A DNA stretch of 64,000 nucleotides from Paenibacillus etheri (GTDB lineage Bacteria > Bacillota > Bacilli > Paenibacillales > Paenibacillaceae), in assembly GCF_001012825.1 (NCBI RefSeq), contig NZ_LCZJ02000076.1, forward strand, positions 58,026 to 122,025, written 5' to 3'. Shown one piece after another: positions 27,330 to 36,600 of this stretch. Every line of letters starts with the position of its first letter. The first letter of the stretch is position 1. The notes below the pieces were generated by a model that did no database searches, was not told where the DNA came from, and saw only the letters and a list, made by a program, of their open reading frames with translations. A program made the translations under genes and the position numbers.

Positions 27330-27344
27330 GGAGGGCGACGCATC

Positions 27345-27605
27345 ATGAGCGAGAAAGATGATCTGGAACGCAAGCTAAGTGAAATGTTGGTAGATGGCGA
27401 GATGGAACAGGGTGACCGTATAGCTAAAGAAATCCGTGAAATCTCTCCAAAGTATGAAATCCGTATCCAGACCACAATGGATCCTATTGTGGAGGAGACG
27501 TTGCGGTATCGTAAGATTGGACATGAACTAGACGATCGTTATGATAAATATCTGGAGCGTGCGGGGAAGAATTTGAATTCGCAAAAGGATTCAGATAAAG
27601 ATTAA
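27345..27605 (+). CDS. Small charged protein of unknown function
   Basis: 86 residues, very rich in acidic and basic residues and probably helical (MSEKDDLERKLSEMLVDGEM; YRKIGHELDDRYDKYLERAG). No cysteine, no membrane segment and no recognised domain. GGGAGGG precedes the ATG by 9 bases, and the gene follows the phosphatase gene closely and is closed by a terminator, so it is very likely real and co-transcribed. Confidence 0.75.
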   Translation: MSEKDDLERKLSEMLVDGEMEQGDRIAKEIREISPKYEIRIQTTMDPIVEETLRYRKIGHELDDRYDKYLERAGKNLNSQKDSDKD

Positions 27606-27644
27606 TACATTTGGTTCCAGCTGTGATAAGAATAGTGATTTTGC

Positions 27645-27679
27645 AGGGTGGCTTCCCGAATATGGGAGGCCGCTCTTTT
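27645..27679 (+). terminator. Terminator after the phosphatase/small-protein pair
   Basis: GGGTGGCTTCCC (27646-27657) pairs with GGGAGGCCGCTC (27664-27675, G-T pairs), then TTTT. Confidence 0.75.
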
Positions 27680-27733
27680 GCGTTGCTATCAGGGATGGTA
27701 GAATGAGAATTAGTACATTTTGGGAGGGATACG

Positions 27734-29026
27734 ATGCTAAGCAAGTGGAAAAGAATTTTAGCAGCTAGCACAAGCAGTGTGCTTATGTTGTCTGTGCTGA
27801 TTGGCGTAGGTGCCGGATCGGTAAATGCGGCTGACACGTCTGCAACACAAAACGCAAGTCAGGATGTCTTTCGCATCGTAGCTCTTGGCGATTCGATTAC
27901 TGCTGGATACGAGCCAGGAATGACGGATGTGAATACGAAGCCATACGGCTATGCGGAGCGACTGCTGGAGCAGGGTTGGTATCATGGCCGGAGCGAGCTT
28001 ACCAATTATGGTATTCTAGGACTGACCACTGCTGGATTACGTAATTACTCAGGAGCCATCAAGGACGGCTCAGCGATTACCGCTGAAGGTATTCAGTCAG
28101 GTCTTCCAGATCCACGGATAGAGCAGTTCGTAAGGTTAACCCCGCAGATCGCATCAGAGTTAAAGGAAGCTGATTTGATTACGATTACAATTGGGGGAAA
28201 TGATGTAAGCCGTCTTTTCTTACAGGTTAAGGAGCTGACGGATACAGATTTCGAATCTCAGCTGGAGCAGAAGTTAGCGGATTACAATACGAATGTGAAG
28301 GCAAGTCTTGAGAATATTCGTGTGATAAATCCACAAGCAACGATTATACTGGCTGACCAATATCAGCCTGCGCCTAAGATCGCTCTTGGTGCGATGTATA
28401 CCAAATTGATGACCGCAGCAGCGAAATTTACAGATTCGGCAGATCGTGTGGCTGCAAGTATGAATCAAGAGGGTGCAAAGGTATTAGTAGCTCATGTAGC
28501 GGCAAAGTTTGCCGACTCAGAGGGATCACTCACACATATTATTGGAGCGGGTCAAGCGGATTTTCACCCTACGCAGCTCGGATACGAAACTATTGCAAAA
28601 GTATTTGCTGAATTACAATGGGGTGAGTACCGCATTCCTACTGTAGCGGCTATGGCTACGGACACTGTACCAATGTCTATTGTTGTGAAGGGGGTAGAGT
28701 TAAATACACCGAATAAGCCTATCCTTAAGAATGGTCAGAACTTCTTGGCGCTTAAAGATATTCTAAATGCCGTAGGCGCTAACGGAAAGTGGGATAATAA
28801 GACCTCCAGTGCGACTATTGAATACGGTGGACGGACTGTTGTAATCACGATTGGAAGCAAATTTATTAAGGTGAATGGACAGAATGTAGCCATTGATACC
28901 CCTGCTTTTCTGCAAAAGGTAGGCAAAGAAGATAAAACGTATCTTCCTCTTGCCGCATTGGCGACCGGACTTGGATTCGATGTTAATTATAGTAGCAAAC
29001 TGCGAACGGCTTTCATAAATCCATAA
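27734..29026 (+). CDS. Secreted GDSL/SGNH esterase with copper-amine-oxidase-like domain
   Basis: 430 residues. A signal peptide (about 1-33, ending VNAADT) is followed by an SGNH hydrolase domain: Ser in ALGDSITAGYEPG, Gly in block II, Asn in ITIGGNDVSR, and Asp/His in DFHPTQLG. The C-terminal ~110 residues form a 'copper amine oxidase N-terminal-like' stalk domain (KNGQNFLALKDILNAVGANG), common on Paenibacillus surface proteins and probably wall- or carbohydrate-associated rather than copper-binding. The substrate may be an ester on wall or plant polysaccharide. GGGAGGG precedes the ATG. Confidence 0.88.
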   Translation: MLSKWKRILAASTSSVLMLSVLIGVGAGSVNAADTSATQNASQDVFRIVALGDSITAGYEPGMTDVNTKPYGYAERLLEQGWYHGRSELTNYGILGLTTAGLRNYSGAIKDGSAITAEGIQSGLPDPRIEQFVRLTPQIASELKEADLITITIGGNDVSRLFLQVKELTDTDFESQLEQKLADYNTNVKASLENIRVINPQATIILADQYQPAPKIALGAMYTKLMTAAAKFTDSADRVAASMNQEGAKVLVAHVAAKFADSEGSLTHIIGAGQADFHPTQLGYETIAKVFAELQWGEYRIPTVAAMATDTVPMSIVVKGVELNTPNKPILKNGQNFLALKDILNAVGANGKWDNKTSSATIEYGGRTVVITIGSKFIKVNGQNVAIDTPAFLQKVGKEDKTYLPLAALATGLGFDVNYSSKLRTAFINP

Positions 29027-29087
29027 ATCTGCATACTATATCATAAGTACTTTAAATTAAGCCCGTAAGGCAAAGGTGGATGGAATA

Positions 29088-29678
29088 TTGTCTAGTTCAA
29101 AATTTAGTGCCGAATATATCATTACTATGGATGATATTGTACGGGAAGGTCATCCTGTGCTTCGTACCGTCGCTGAGCCAGTAGAGCTTCCTTTACAGGA
29201 GGAGGATCGTGAGACTCTGCAATGTATGCTTCAGTTTTTGAAGAATAGTCAGGACCCGGAGATTTCCGAAGAATACAATTTACGCTCTGGCGTAGGTCTG
29301 TCGGCGAATCAAATCGGCCTTACGAAGCGTATGTTCGCGATGTATTCTACGGATGAGAGAGGGAGAATTGTAGAACATGCTTGGGTTAACCCTAAGATCA
29401 TTAGTCACTCACTAACCATGGTTTACTTACCGGAGAGCGAGGGGTGTCTGTCGGTTGATCGACCGGTGCATGGATTTGTACCAAGGTACGAATCTGTGAA
29501 GGTGAAGGGATATGACCTTGAAGGTAAAGAAGTGGTCCTTAAATTTAAGGGCTACCAAGCTATCATCATTCAGCATGAGATTGATCATCTCGATGGGATC
29601 ATGTTCTACGACCGAATCAATAAGGAGCATCCATTCAAGCTTCCTCAGGGAGTGGAAATTCGTAACTTGTACGAATAA
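29088..29678 (+). CDS. def: Peptide deformylase
   Basis: Removes the formyl group from nascent N-formylmethionine. Motif II EGCLS and motif III HEIDHLDG supply the Cys and two His metal ligands and the catalytic Glu. Motif I reads GVGLSANQIGL instead of the usual GxGLAAPQ, keeping the glutamine but replacing AAP with SAN. About 196 residues, the longer Gram-positive type 2 form. AAAGGTGG at 29068-29075 is well spaced from the TTG at 29088; an ATG at 29076 touches it and another ATG lies at 29127 (MDDIVREGHP), so the start is uncertain. Confidence 0.88.
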   Translation: MSSSKFSAEYIITMDDIVREGHPVLRTVAEPVELPLQEEDRETLQCMLQFLKNSQDPEISEEYNLRSGVGLSANQIGLTKRMFAMYSTDERGRIVEHAWVNPKIISHSLTMVYLPESEGCLSVDRPVHGFVPRYESVKVKGYDLEGKEVVLKFKGYQAIIIQHEIDHLDGIMFYDRINKEHPFKLPQGVEIRNLYE

Positions 29679-29699
29679 AAGAACATCTCTGAATCATAA

Positions 29700-29746
29700 A
29701 GCGTGTGGTCTTGCAGCATAAAGCTGAGGGGCACATGCTTTTTTTC
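29700..29746 (+). terminator. Terminator of def
   Basis: AGCGTGTG pairs with CACATGCT, with an inner TTGCAGC/GCTGAG arm, followed by seven T. Confidence 0.8.
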
Positions 29747-29851
29747 TATCTGCAGGATTGAATGATTTGCAATTATTTACAAATTAATCCACTGGAGGTA
29801 CCATATAGCTAACGGGTAGAAATTAATTTTGGATCAGAAGGAGGTTATTAA

Positions 29852-30388
29852 ATGGGTTGGAGTAGAATGCCAATAAGAGGCGCGGTCAACGAATACAATG
29901 ATGACGTTAAGAAGATTGACGAGCAGATTTTATCGTTGATTCAGGAACGTAAAGCAATAACAGGCAAAAAAAGGTTTTCCCCCGAGAGTGAGCTCCTTGA
30001 GGAATGGTCAACTAGATTCGAGATGGACACTTCTCAGATTGTACAATATATACACAGTTTGAATGAGGCTGTGCCCAGACGGAATTATTGGGAAGAGCCA
30101 GGGTTACTGCTCGGCGTACTTCCAATTGTGAAGCGGACAGTCCTCGAAGATTGCGAGTATACACTTACACATGCTATGCAGTATGAATCGCTCAGTATAG
30201 TTACTTACGAAATACAGCCGCATGGAGGTCACGGAGGGGGCGCCCATACACAAATGCAGTTCTTGGTCTCGCCACCGCTGCCAGCGGATCTGGATACGGT
30301 TCAATTTGCCTTAATACCCGGCGTAGACCGAATGTTTGGACCTAGAATGACGGAGATTATTTTGGACAAGCAAATTGATTGCGAGTAG
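29852..30388 (+). CDS. Protein of unknown function with chorismate-mutase-like N-terminal helix
   Basis: 178 residues. The first 50 residues (IRGAVNEYNDDVKKIDEQIL then SLIQERKAITGKK) look like helix 1 of AroQ-type chorismate mutase with its ID-x-LxxLxxxR pattern, but the other catalytic helices are not evident. The C-terminal part has a glycine/histidine segment HGGHGGGAHTQMQFLV. I do not recognise the family, and enzyme activity should not be assumed. AAGGAGG is well placed before the ATG, and a terminator follows. Confidence 0.7.
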   Translation: MGWSRMPIRGAVNEYNDDVKKIDEQILSLIQERKAITGKKRFSPESELLEEWSTRFEMDTSQIVQYIHSLNEAVPRRNYWEEPGLLLGVLPIVKRTVLEDCEYTLTHAMQYESLSIVTYEIQPHGGHGGGAHTQMQFLVSPPLPADLDTVQFALIPGVDRMFGPRMTEIILDKQIDCE

Positions 30389-30397
30389 TGCCTATGC

Positions 30398-30434
30398 AAA
30401 AAACCTACCACCAGAAGCTTGATGGTAGGTTTTA
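30398..30434. terminator. Bidirectional terminator between the unknown gene and hemL
   Basis: AAAACCTACCA(CC) pairs with (GA)TGGTAGGTTTT around a short loop, with A and T runs on both sides. Confidence 0.85.
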
Positions 30435-30461
30435 GTATGTTTAGTGGCCGTAAATAACGTC

Positions 30462-31778
30462 TTATTTCTCAGCCGCCATAGCACGAAATGACGCTTCTGC
30501 TGCAATTAGCGTAGCTTCGATATCCGTAACGGTATGTGCTGTCGTTAGGAACCAAGCTTCATATTTTGAAGGGGCGAGGTTAATCCCTCGGTTCAACATG
30601 TGACGGAAGAAGCTGGCGAACATTTCGCCGTCGGTATCCTGTGCCTCATCGTAATTTGTAACTGGATGCTTACAGAAATGAGTAGAGAATGAACCACGGA
30701 TGCGGTTGATCGTCAGTGGAATGCCATGACGGTCAGCAGATTCCTGTAGTCCGTCGACTAGACGGATCGCAAGCCGTTCCATCTCATCGTATACGCCTTC
30801 TGCGCTCAGCACTTCCAAACAGGCGATGCCTGCTGAAATGGAAGCGGGATTTCCCGCCATTGTTCCTGCTTGGTATGCCGGTCCTAGTGGGGCTACTTGT
30901 TCCATCACATGCTTACGTCCGCCGTACGCGCCGATTGGTAGGCCGCCACCAATGATTTTGCCGAGTGCTGTAAGGTCAGGAGTAATATCTTCATGATTAT
31001 CCAGTCCTGCATAAGTCTGTGTGGAACCGTAGTGGAAGCGGAAGGCAGTAATGACTTCATCATAAATAACGAGTGAGCCGTTATCATGAGCCAGCTTGCA
31101 GAGCCCTTCGAGGAATCCTGGCTTTGGCATCACCATGCCGAAATTCCCGACGATCGGTTCAACCATTACAGCGGCGACATCTTCGCCCCATTTTTCCAGT
31201 GCCTCCTGCAGGCTTTCCAGATCATTAAAAGGTACAGTGATTACTTCCTGTGCAATACTGCTAGGAACGCCGGCACTATCTGGAATACCAAGCGTAGAGG
31301 GCCCGGATCCTGCTGCTACGAGCACCAGATCAGAGTGGCCGTGGTAACAGCCAGCGAATTTTACAATTTTACTGCGCTTTGTATAGGCACGGGCTACACG
31401 AATCGTTGTCATAACCGCTTCGGTTCCGGAATTGACGAAACGTACTTTATCCATGGATGGAATTGCCTCTTTTAGCATTTTAGCAAGCTTGATTTCGAGC
31501 TGGGTTGGGGTTCCGTAAAGAACACCATTCTCAGCTGCAGTGGTAATTGCCTTCGTTATATGTGGGTGAGCATGGCCGGTAATGATCGGTCCATAGGCTT
31601 GGAGGTAATCGATATATTCATTGCCATCTACATCCCAGAAGTGAGATCCACTGGCACGTTTCATAAATACAGGTGCTCCGCCTCCAACGGCTTTAAAAGA
31701 GCGGGAAGGGCTATTTACACCTCCAACAATATGTTGAAGGGCTTCGTGATAAAGTTGCTCAGATGTGGAACGATTCAT
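30462..31778 (-). CDS. hemL: Glutamate-1-semialdehyde 2,1-aminomutase
   Basis: PLP enzyme that converts glutamate-1-semialdehyde to 5-aminolevulinate, the first committed tetrapyrrole intermediate. The PLP lysine is in [18 protein letters not shown], and [10 protein letters not shown] and [19 protein letters not shown] are also family motifs. 438 residues. The sequence pattern ([37 protein letters not shown]) matches the second Bacillus paralogue (GsaB-type) that lies outside the hem operon; no other hem gene is near. The ATG at 31778 is preceded by AAAGGATGAT; the longer frame to 31811 was rejected. Confidence 0.92.
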   Translation of the reverse strand: MNRSTSEQLYHEALQHIVGGVNSPSRSFKAVGGGAPVFMKRASGSHFWDVDGNEYIDYLQAYGPIITGHAHPHITKAITTAAENGVLYGTPTQLEIKLAKMLKEAIPSMDKVRFVNSGTEAVMTTIRVARAYTKRSKIVKFAGCYHGHSDLVLVAAGSGPSTLGIPDSAGVPSSIAQEVITVPFNDLESLQEALEKWGEDVAAVMVEPIVGNFGMVMPKPGFLEGLCKLAHDNGSLVIYDEVITAFRFHYGSTQTYAGLDNHEDITPDLTALGKIIGGGLPIGAYGGRKHVMEQVAPLGPAYQAGTMAGNPASISAGIACLEVLSAEGVYDEMERLAIRLVDGLQESADRHGIPLTINRIRGSFSTHFCKHPVTNYDEAQDTDGEMFASFFRHMLNRGINLAPSKYEAWFLTTAHTVTDIEATLIAAEASFRAMAAEK

Positions 31779-31900
31779 AATGTGATCATCCTTTCGATTG
31801 TTGGTGCTCATGGCAACGGGCGAACAACGGTGTTTCCGCTGTCCGCCCGTATTATACCATTGCCTGTTGTGTCTACTTGTGAACGTTGCTTGTCAGATTC

Positions 31901-32953
31901 TTACTTGGTTCCGCTTGTATTACTATTTGAAGTAGTCTCTGGCAAAGTTGAAGGTGTAGGCGTTGGCTCAGGACCAATTAAGGTATCCTGCACAAATTCC
32001 CTCAACTTATTTTCACTGCGAATGCCGATAACCTGTGATCCGTCACTTGTAGTTTCCTCTTTGAGCAGATCCATCGGCGGAATTTGCTCACTACCGCCTA
32101 TGGTACTATCGTACCCAACGGTTGCGAGCTTCCACATATCATTTACTGTCAGATTGGTTTCGATATAAGGCGTAACTTGTGACAGGATATTCGGTAGCTT
32201 GATTATGGATGTGGTCTGGATCAGTTTGTCAGCCACAACCTTGAGAAATGCACGCTGGCGCTCGGTCCGAGTGAAGTCGGAGGTAGCGTCATGTCGAAAA
32301 CGTACATATTGCAGAGCTTTATTACCGTCGAGATGCTGATATCCTTTTTTTAGATCAATGTCATATTCGGGACCGTCAGCAATGGTCTTGTAAACCATGT
32401 CTTTCTCGACTTCATAATCTACACCACCAACGGCATCTACTAGCTTGATGAATCCTTGGAAGTCCGTGTAGACATAATATTGAATCGGGATGCCGAGCAG
32501 ATCGCTTACAGTCTGCATCGCCGTGTTAGGTCCATAAATGATAGCTGAATTAATACGTTTTTCGCCGTGATCTGGAATCGGAACGTAAGTGTCTCTAAGA
32601 ATTGAGAATACGCTGATTTTCTTCTTCACGGGATCAAGTGAGGCGACGAGCATTGTATCGGAACGAGGAATTTCCCCCTTCTTGACACCGCGGGCATCCA
32701 CGCCCATTAGTAGTATATTAACAGGTTCTGTACCTTCCCACTTTGGAGGTTCTGGCGTGTCAACATCAACGGTCTCAGCATCCTTAAATGGTGAGTTCTC
32801 GGTGTTCGACATGCTGCCAAGCTCAGTGTAAATGGTTGTAAAGTAGTAAATGGCTCCACCGATAATAAGGAGGAGTATAATGGCCAGTGTCCAAAGCAGC
32901 GGTTTCTTTTTTGACTTACCAGTCTTTGCGTGCCTTTTCTTTCTAGGTGGCAT
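31901..32953 (-). CDS. LytR-CpsA-Psr family cell-wall ligase
   Basis: 350 residues. It has a basic cytoplasmic N terminus and one membrane helix (about 19-42). The extracellular LCP domain has NILLMGVDARG, RSDTMLVASLDP, SILRDTYVPIP and the arginine-rich YVRFRHDATSDFTRTERQR. LCP proteins transfer teichoic acid or other polyprenyl-linked glycopolymers to peptidoglycan. The C terminus is a Thr/Ser/Pro-rich tail. AAAGGAAG precedes the ATG. It lies in the same direction as hemL but 120 bases away, so co-transcription is uncertain. Confidence 0.92.
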   Translation of the reverse strand: MPPRKKRHAKTGKSKKKPLLWTLAIILLLIIGGAIYYFTTIYTELGSMSNTENSPFKDAETVDVDTPEPPKWEGTEPVNILLMGVDARGVKKGEIPRSDTMLVASLDPVKKKISVFSILRDTYVPIPDHGEKRINSAIIYGPNTAMQTVSDLLGIPIQYYVYTDFQGFIKLVDAVGGVDYEVEKDMVYKTIADGPEYDIDLKKGYQHLDGNKALQYVRFRHDATSDFTRTERQRAFLKVVADKLIQTTSIIKLPNILSQVTPYIETNLTVNDMWKLATVGYDSTIGGSEQIPPMDLLKEETTSDGSQVIGIRSENKLREFVQDTLIGPEPTPTPSTLPETTSNSNTSGTK

Positions 32954-33059
32954 TTAATCGTTCTTCCTTTCGCATTCACATTCTCTACATTATAATTTCT
33001 TTTGGGGATACGCGCAATTCATGCCCGATCCTCCAATATCAAGAAGGAGTGGATATAAC

Positions 33060-33527
33060 TTGAACGTAGTAGCTATTGGACAAAAAGTACCGAATTTCAC
33101 CCTTCCGTCCTCCAGCGGGCAAGAGGTTAGTTTAAGTAATTATCTTGGCCGTAAGGTCATTTTATATTTTTATCCTAAAAATATGACACCAGCCTGTACG
33201 CAGGAGGCCTGCGAGTTCCGTGACGCCCATGACCAGATTACTACGCTTGGTGCGGTTGTTCTAGGCATCAGTCCAGATCCCTTGGCATCGCATATGAGAT
33301 TTACGGAGAAGAATAGTCTGCCCTTTCCACTGTTGTCTGATGAGGATCATAAGGTCAGTGAAATGTTCGGGGTATGGCAGCTTAAGAAGCTCTATGGTAA
33401 AGAATTTATGGGAATAGTACGTTCTACTTTTCAGATCGATGAGCAGGGAATCTTAATCGAAGAATGGCGGAAAGTACGAGTGAAAGGACATGTAGCATCT
33501 ACCATAGCAGGGCTTTCCAAATCATAA
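33060..33527 (+). CDS. bcp: Thioredoxin-dependent peroxiredoxin, Bcp type
   Basis: 155 residues. Peroxidatic Cys46 in YPKNMTPACTQEAC and resolving Cys51 five residues later, the atypical two-cysteine Bcp/PrxQ arrangement. It reduces hydroperoxides using thioredoxin. The TTG at 33060 has AAGGAGT 9-10 bases upstream and gives MNVVAIGQKVPNF; an in-frame ATG at 33021 lacks a ribosome binding site. Note SSS in place of the usual DSDGN after the N-terminal strand. It is divergent from the LCP gene. Confidence 0.9.
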   Translation: MNVVAIGQKVPNFTLPSSSGQEVSLSNYLGRKVILYFYPKNMTPACTQEACEFRDAHDQITTLGAVVLGISPDPLASHMRFTEKNSLPFPLLSDEDHKVSEMFGVWQLKKLYGKEFMGIVRSTFQIDEQGILIEEWRKVRVKGHVASTIAGLSKS

Positions 33528-33650
33528 AGTTTGTTAATAACTTTTTGTAAAAGTCTGTTACATTTTTAACAGCTTTCATAAGGTATTGTCATGATATAGT
33601 TTCCTCATAATTGCTTCAAATTTGGAGCAAGACGAGGTGGTGTAGTGATA

Positions 33651-36600
33651 ATGCTGCGTATTGGCCTTGATATCGGATCAACTACTGCAAAATTGGTTGT
33701 TATAGAGCGTAATACTATTGTTTATCAGGACTATGTTAGACATTATAGCGATATAAAAAAAGCAGCCCTCTCTCTTCTATCTGACGTACAGATCAGATTT
33801 CCAGAGAGAGGAGCGACCCTTACTGTAAGCGGTTCCTCAGGTTTATCTTTATCTAAACTGGGAGGTGTACCGTTCGTTCAGGAGGTGATCGCCTGTACGA
33901 AGGCGATTGGCGAGTTGATTCCAGAATGCGATACGGCGATTGAGCTGGGTGGTGAAGATGCCAAGATCATCTATCTTCGAGGTGGCATTGAGCAGCGTAT
34001 GAATACGGCTTGCGCGGGCGGAACGGGAGCATTCATCGATCAGATGGCATCGCTGCTACAGACCGACCCAGCGGGCTTAAATGAATTGGCGGAGAAGCAT
34101 GAGCGAATCTATCCCATCGCTTCACGGTGCGGTGTATTCGCCAAAAGCGATGTGCAACCGCTACTGAACGAAGGGGCTCGCCGGGAAGATGTGGCGGCTT
34201 CAATCTTTCAGAGTATCGTTAATCAGACGATCAGTGGTCTCGCCTGCGGACGTCCGATTCGTGGACGGGTGGCTTTTCTTGGCGGTCCGCTAACCTTTCT
34301 GCCAGCCTTGCGTCAACGTTTTGCGGAGACGCTTGAACTTGTGGAGTCAGATATTCTTTTCCCCGAGCGGTCGCAGTATTTCGTAGCGATTGGATCAGCA
34401 CTTTCTGAAGCGGATCCTACTGTTTTACCGCTTTCAGGTTGGATCACGCGAATAGCAGCCGTGGATTTTACAGCGGATCGGGCCACGGATGCTGAATTAC
34501 CACCGCTGTTTGAGAACCCTGATGAGCTTGCTGCGTTCCGTCTTCGCCATGGTAAAGCTTCTGCTGCCAGATCAGACTTGGCAATGTATCGCGGCCCTTG
34601 CTATCTAGGGATCGATGCGGGTTCAACAACAACCAAACTCGTGTTGACCGGATCTGCTGACGAAATTCTACATACCTTTTATGGCAGCAACAAGGGGAAC
34701 CCCTTGTATTCTGTCAGTGAGGCACTGAAGGAAATGTATCAGATTCTGCCTGAAGGCTGTTATATTGCAGGTTCTTATGTGACAGGTTACGGAGAGGGGT
34801 TAATCAAAGCCGCTTTATGGACAGACGGCGGTGAAGTGGAGACGGTTGCTCATTACAAAGCCGCTTCTAAGTTTATGCCGGAGGTAGATTTTATTCTGGA
34901 TATCGGCGGACAGGACATGAAATGCATCAAGATCCGCGGCGGCGCTATCGACAGTCTGATGCTCAATGAAGCTTGTTCGGCAGGCTGCGGCTCTTTTCTG
35001 GAGAGCTTTGCTTCTGCGCTCGGGTTAGGTATCGAGGCGTTCGCTAAGTCAGCTCTGGAAGCGGCCAAACCGGTTAATTTAGGTTCGCGCTGCACGGTAT
35101 TCATGAATTCTAAAGTGAAGCAGGTTCAGAAGGAAGGCGCGTCGCTGGCCGATCTTTCAGCAGGTCTTGCCTATTCCGTGATTAAGAATGCCCTGCAAAA
35201 AGTAATGAAAATTCGTAACCCTGAGGATCTAGGGCGAAATATTATTGTTCAGGGTGGCACCTTCTATAACGAAGCTGTATTGCGGGCCTTTGAGCGCCTA
35301 ACGGGGAGAACTGTAGTCAGACCGGATATTGCTGGCGTTATGGGGGCGTATGGTTGTGCACTGATTGCTCGTGAGCAAGCGGGGACCGATGGGAAAAGTA
35401 CACTGCTTGGCCCGGAGGAAATAGCCAACTTTAAGTACGAGGTATCATCAGGCCGCTGTGGCCGCTGTGGAAATAACTGTGCGCTAACAATCAGTCGCTT
35501 CCCGGATAAGAGCTTCTACGTTACAGGCAATCGCTGCGAGCGTGGTGCAGGAGGCAGGAAAGAGAAGAATGTACTGCCGAATTTGATGCAGTATAAGTAT
35601 GAGCGCTTTTTCGACTATGAAGCATTACCGGAGGCAGATGCAGCACGGGGCACCGTCGGCATTCCGCGTACGATGAATATGTTCGAGAATTACCCGTTCT
35701 GGCATGCTTTTTTCACCAAGCTTGGCTATCGGGTAATTCTCTCTCCTAAATCAAGTAAGAAGCTCTACGAAAGTGGGATGGATACGATTCCTTCAGAATC
35801 GATCTGTTACCCTGCGAAGATGGCGCATGGACATGTACAGAGCTTGATTGGTAAAGGCGTTGATTTTATTTTTTATCCTGCGGTGGTGTATGAGAAGAAG
35901 GAAGATGAAGCTGCGGATAATCATTTCAACTGTCCGGTGGTCGCATCCTATCCTGAGGTCATTCGCAACAATATGGATGGGCTAAAGGAGAATGGAATCA
36001 CGCTGGTCAGCCCATTTCTGACCTTCGACGATAGATCTGCGCTGACCAAGGGACTCGTGAAGACATTTACAGGGATTCCGAGAGAAGAGATAACGTTGGC
36101 TGTGCAGGCAGGACTTGCTGAAGCTGATCGTGCCAAAAGTGATGTGCGTACCAAAGGTGAAGAGACGCTTGCGTATCTTGCCAGCACTGGGAAGAAGGGA
36201 ATACTTCTCTGTGGTCACCCTTATCATGCGGATCCTGAAATTAATCATGGCATTGCAGATATGATTACCGGGATGGGACTCGCCGTACTGACAGAAGATT
36301 CTGTCTGCCATCTGGACCGAAGTGAAGGGGATGTGTCGGTAGTTAATCAGTGGACCTATCATGCCCGAATGTACCGCGCAGCCCGCCTTGCCGCTGTCCG
36401 AACTGATCTGGAGCTTGTTCAATTGACTTCCTTCGGTTGTGGGATTGATGCGATTACATGTGATGCCGTACAAGACATTATGGAAAGGCATAACAAAGTA
36501 TATACACTGATCAAAATCGATGAGATTAGCAACCTTGGTGCAGCACGCATTCGGTTGCGTTCATTGCTGGCAGCGATGCGCGAGCGTGAAAAAGGTAAGG

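Noticed and set aside
31560-32168. 202-codon plus-strand frame spanning hemL and the LCP gene
   Set aside because: Antisense shadow of two confident genes, with no ribosome binding site.
35982-36491. 169-codon minus-strand frame within the activase gene
   Set aside because: Shadow of the long activase reading frame, with no start signals.
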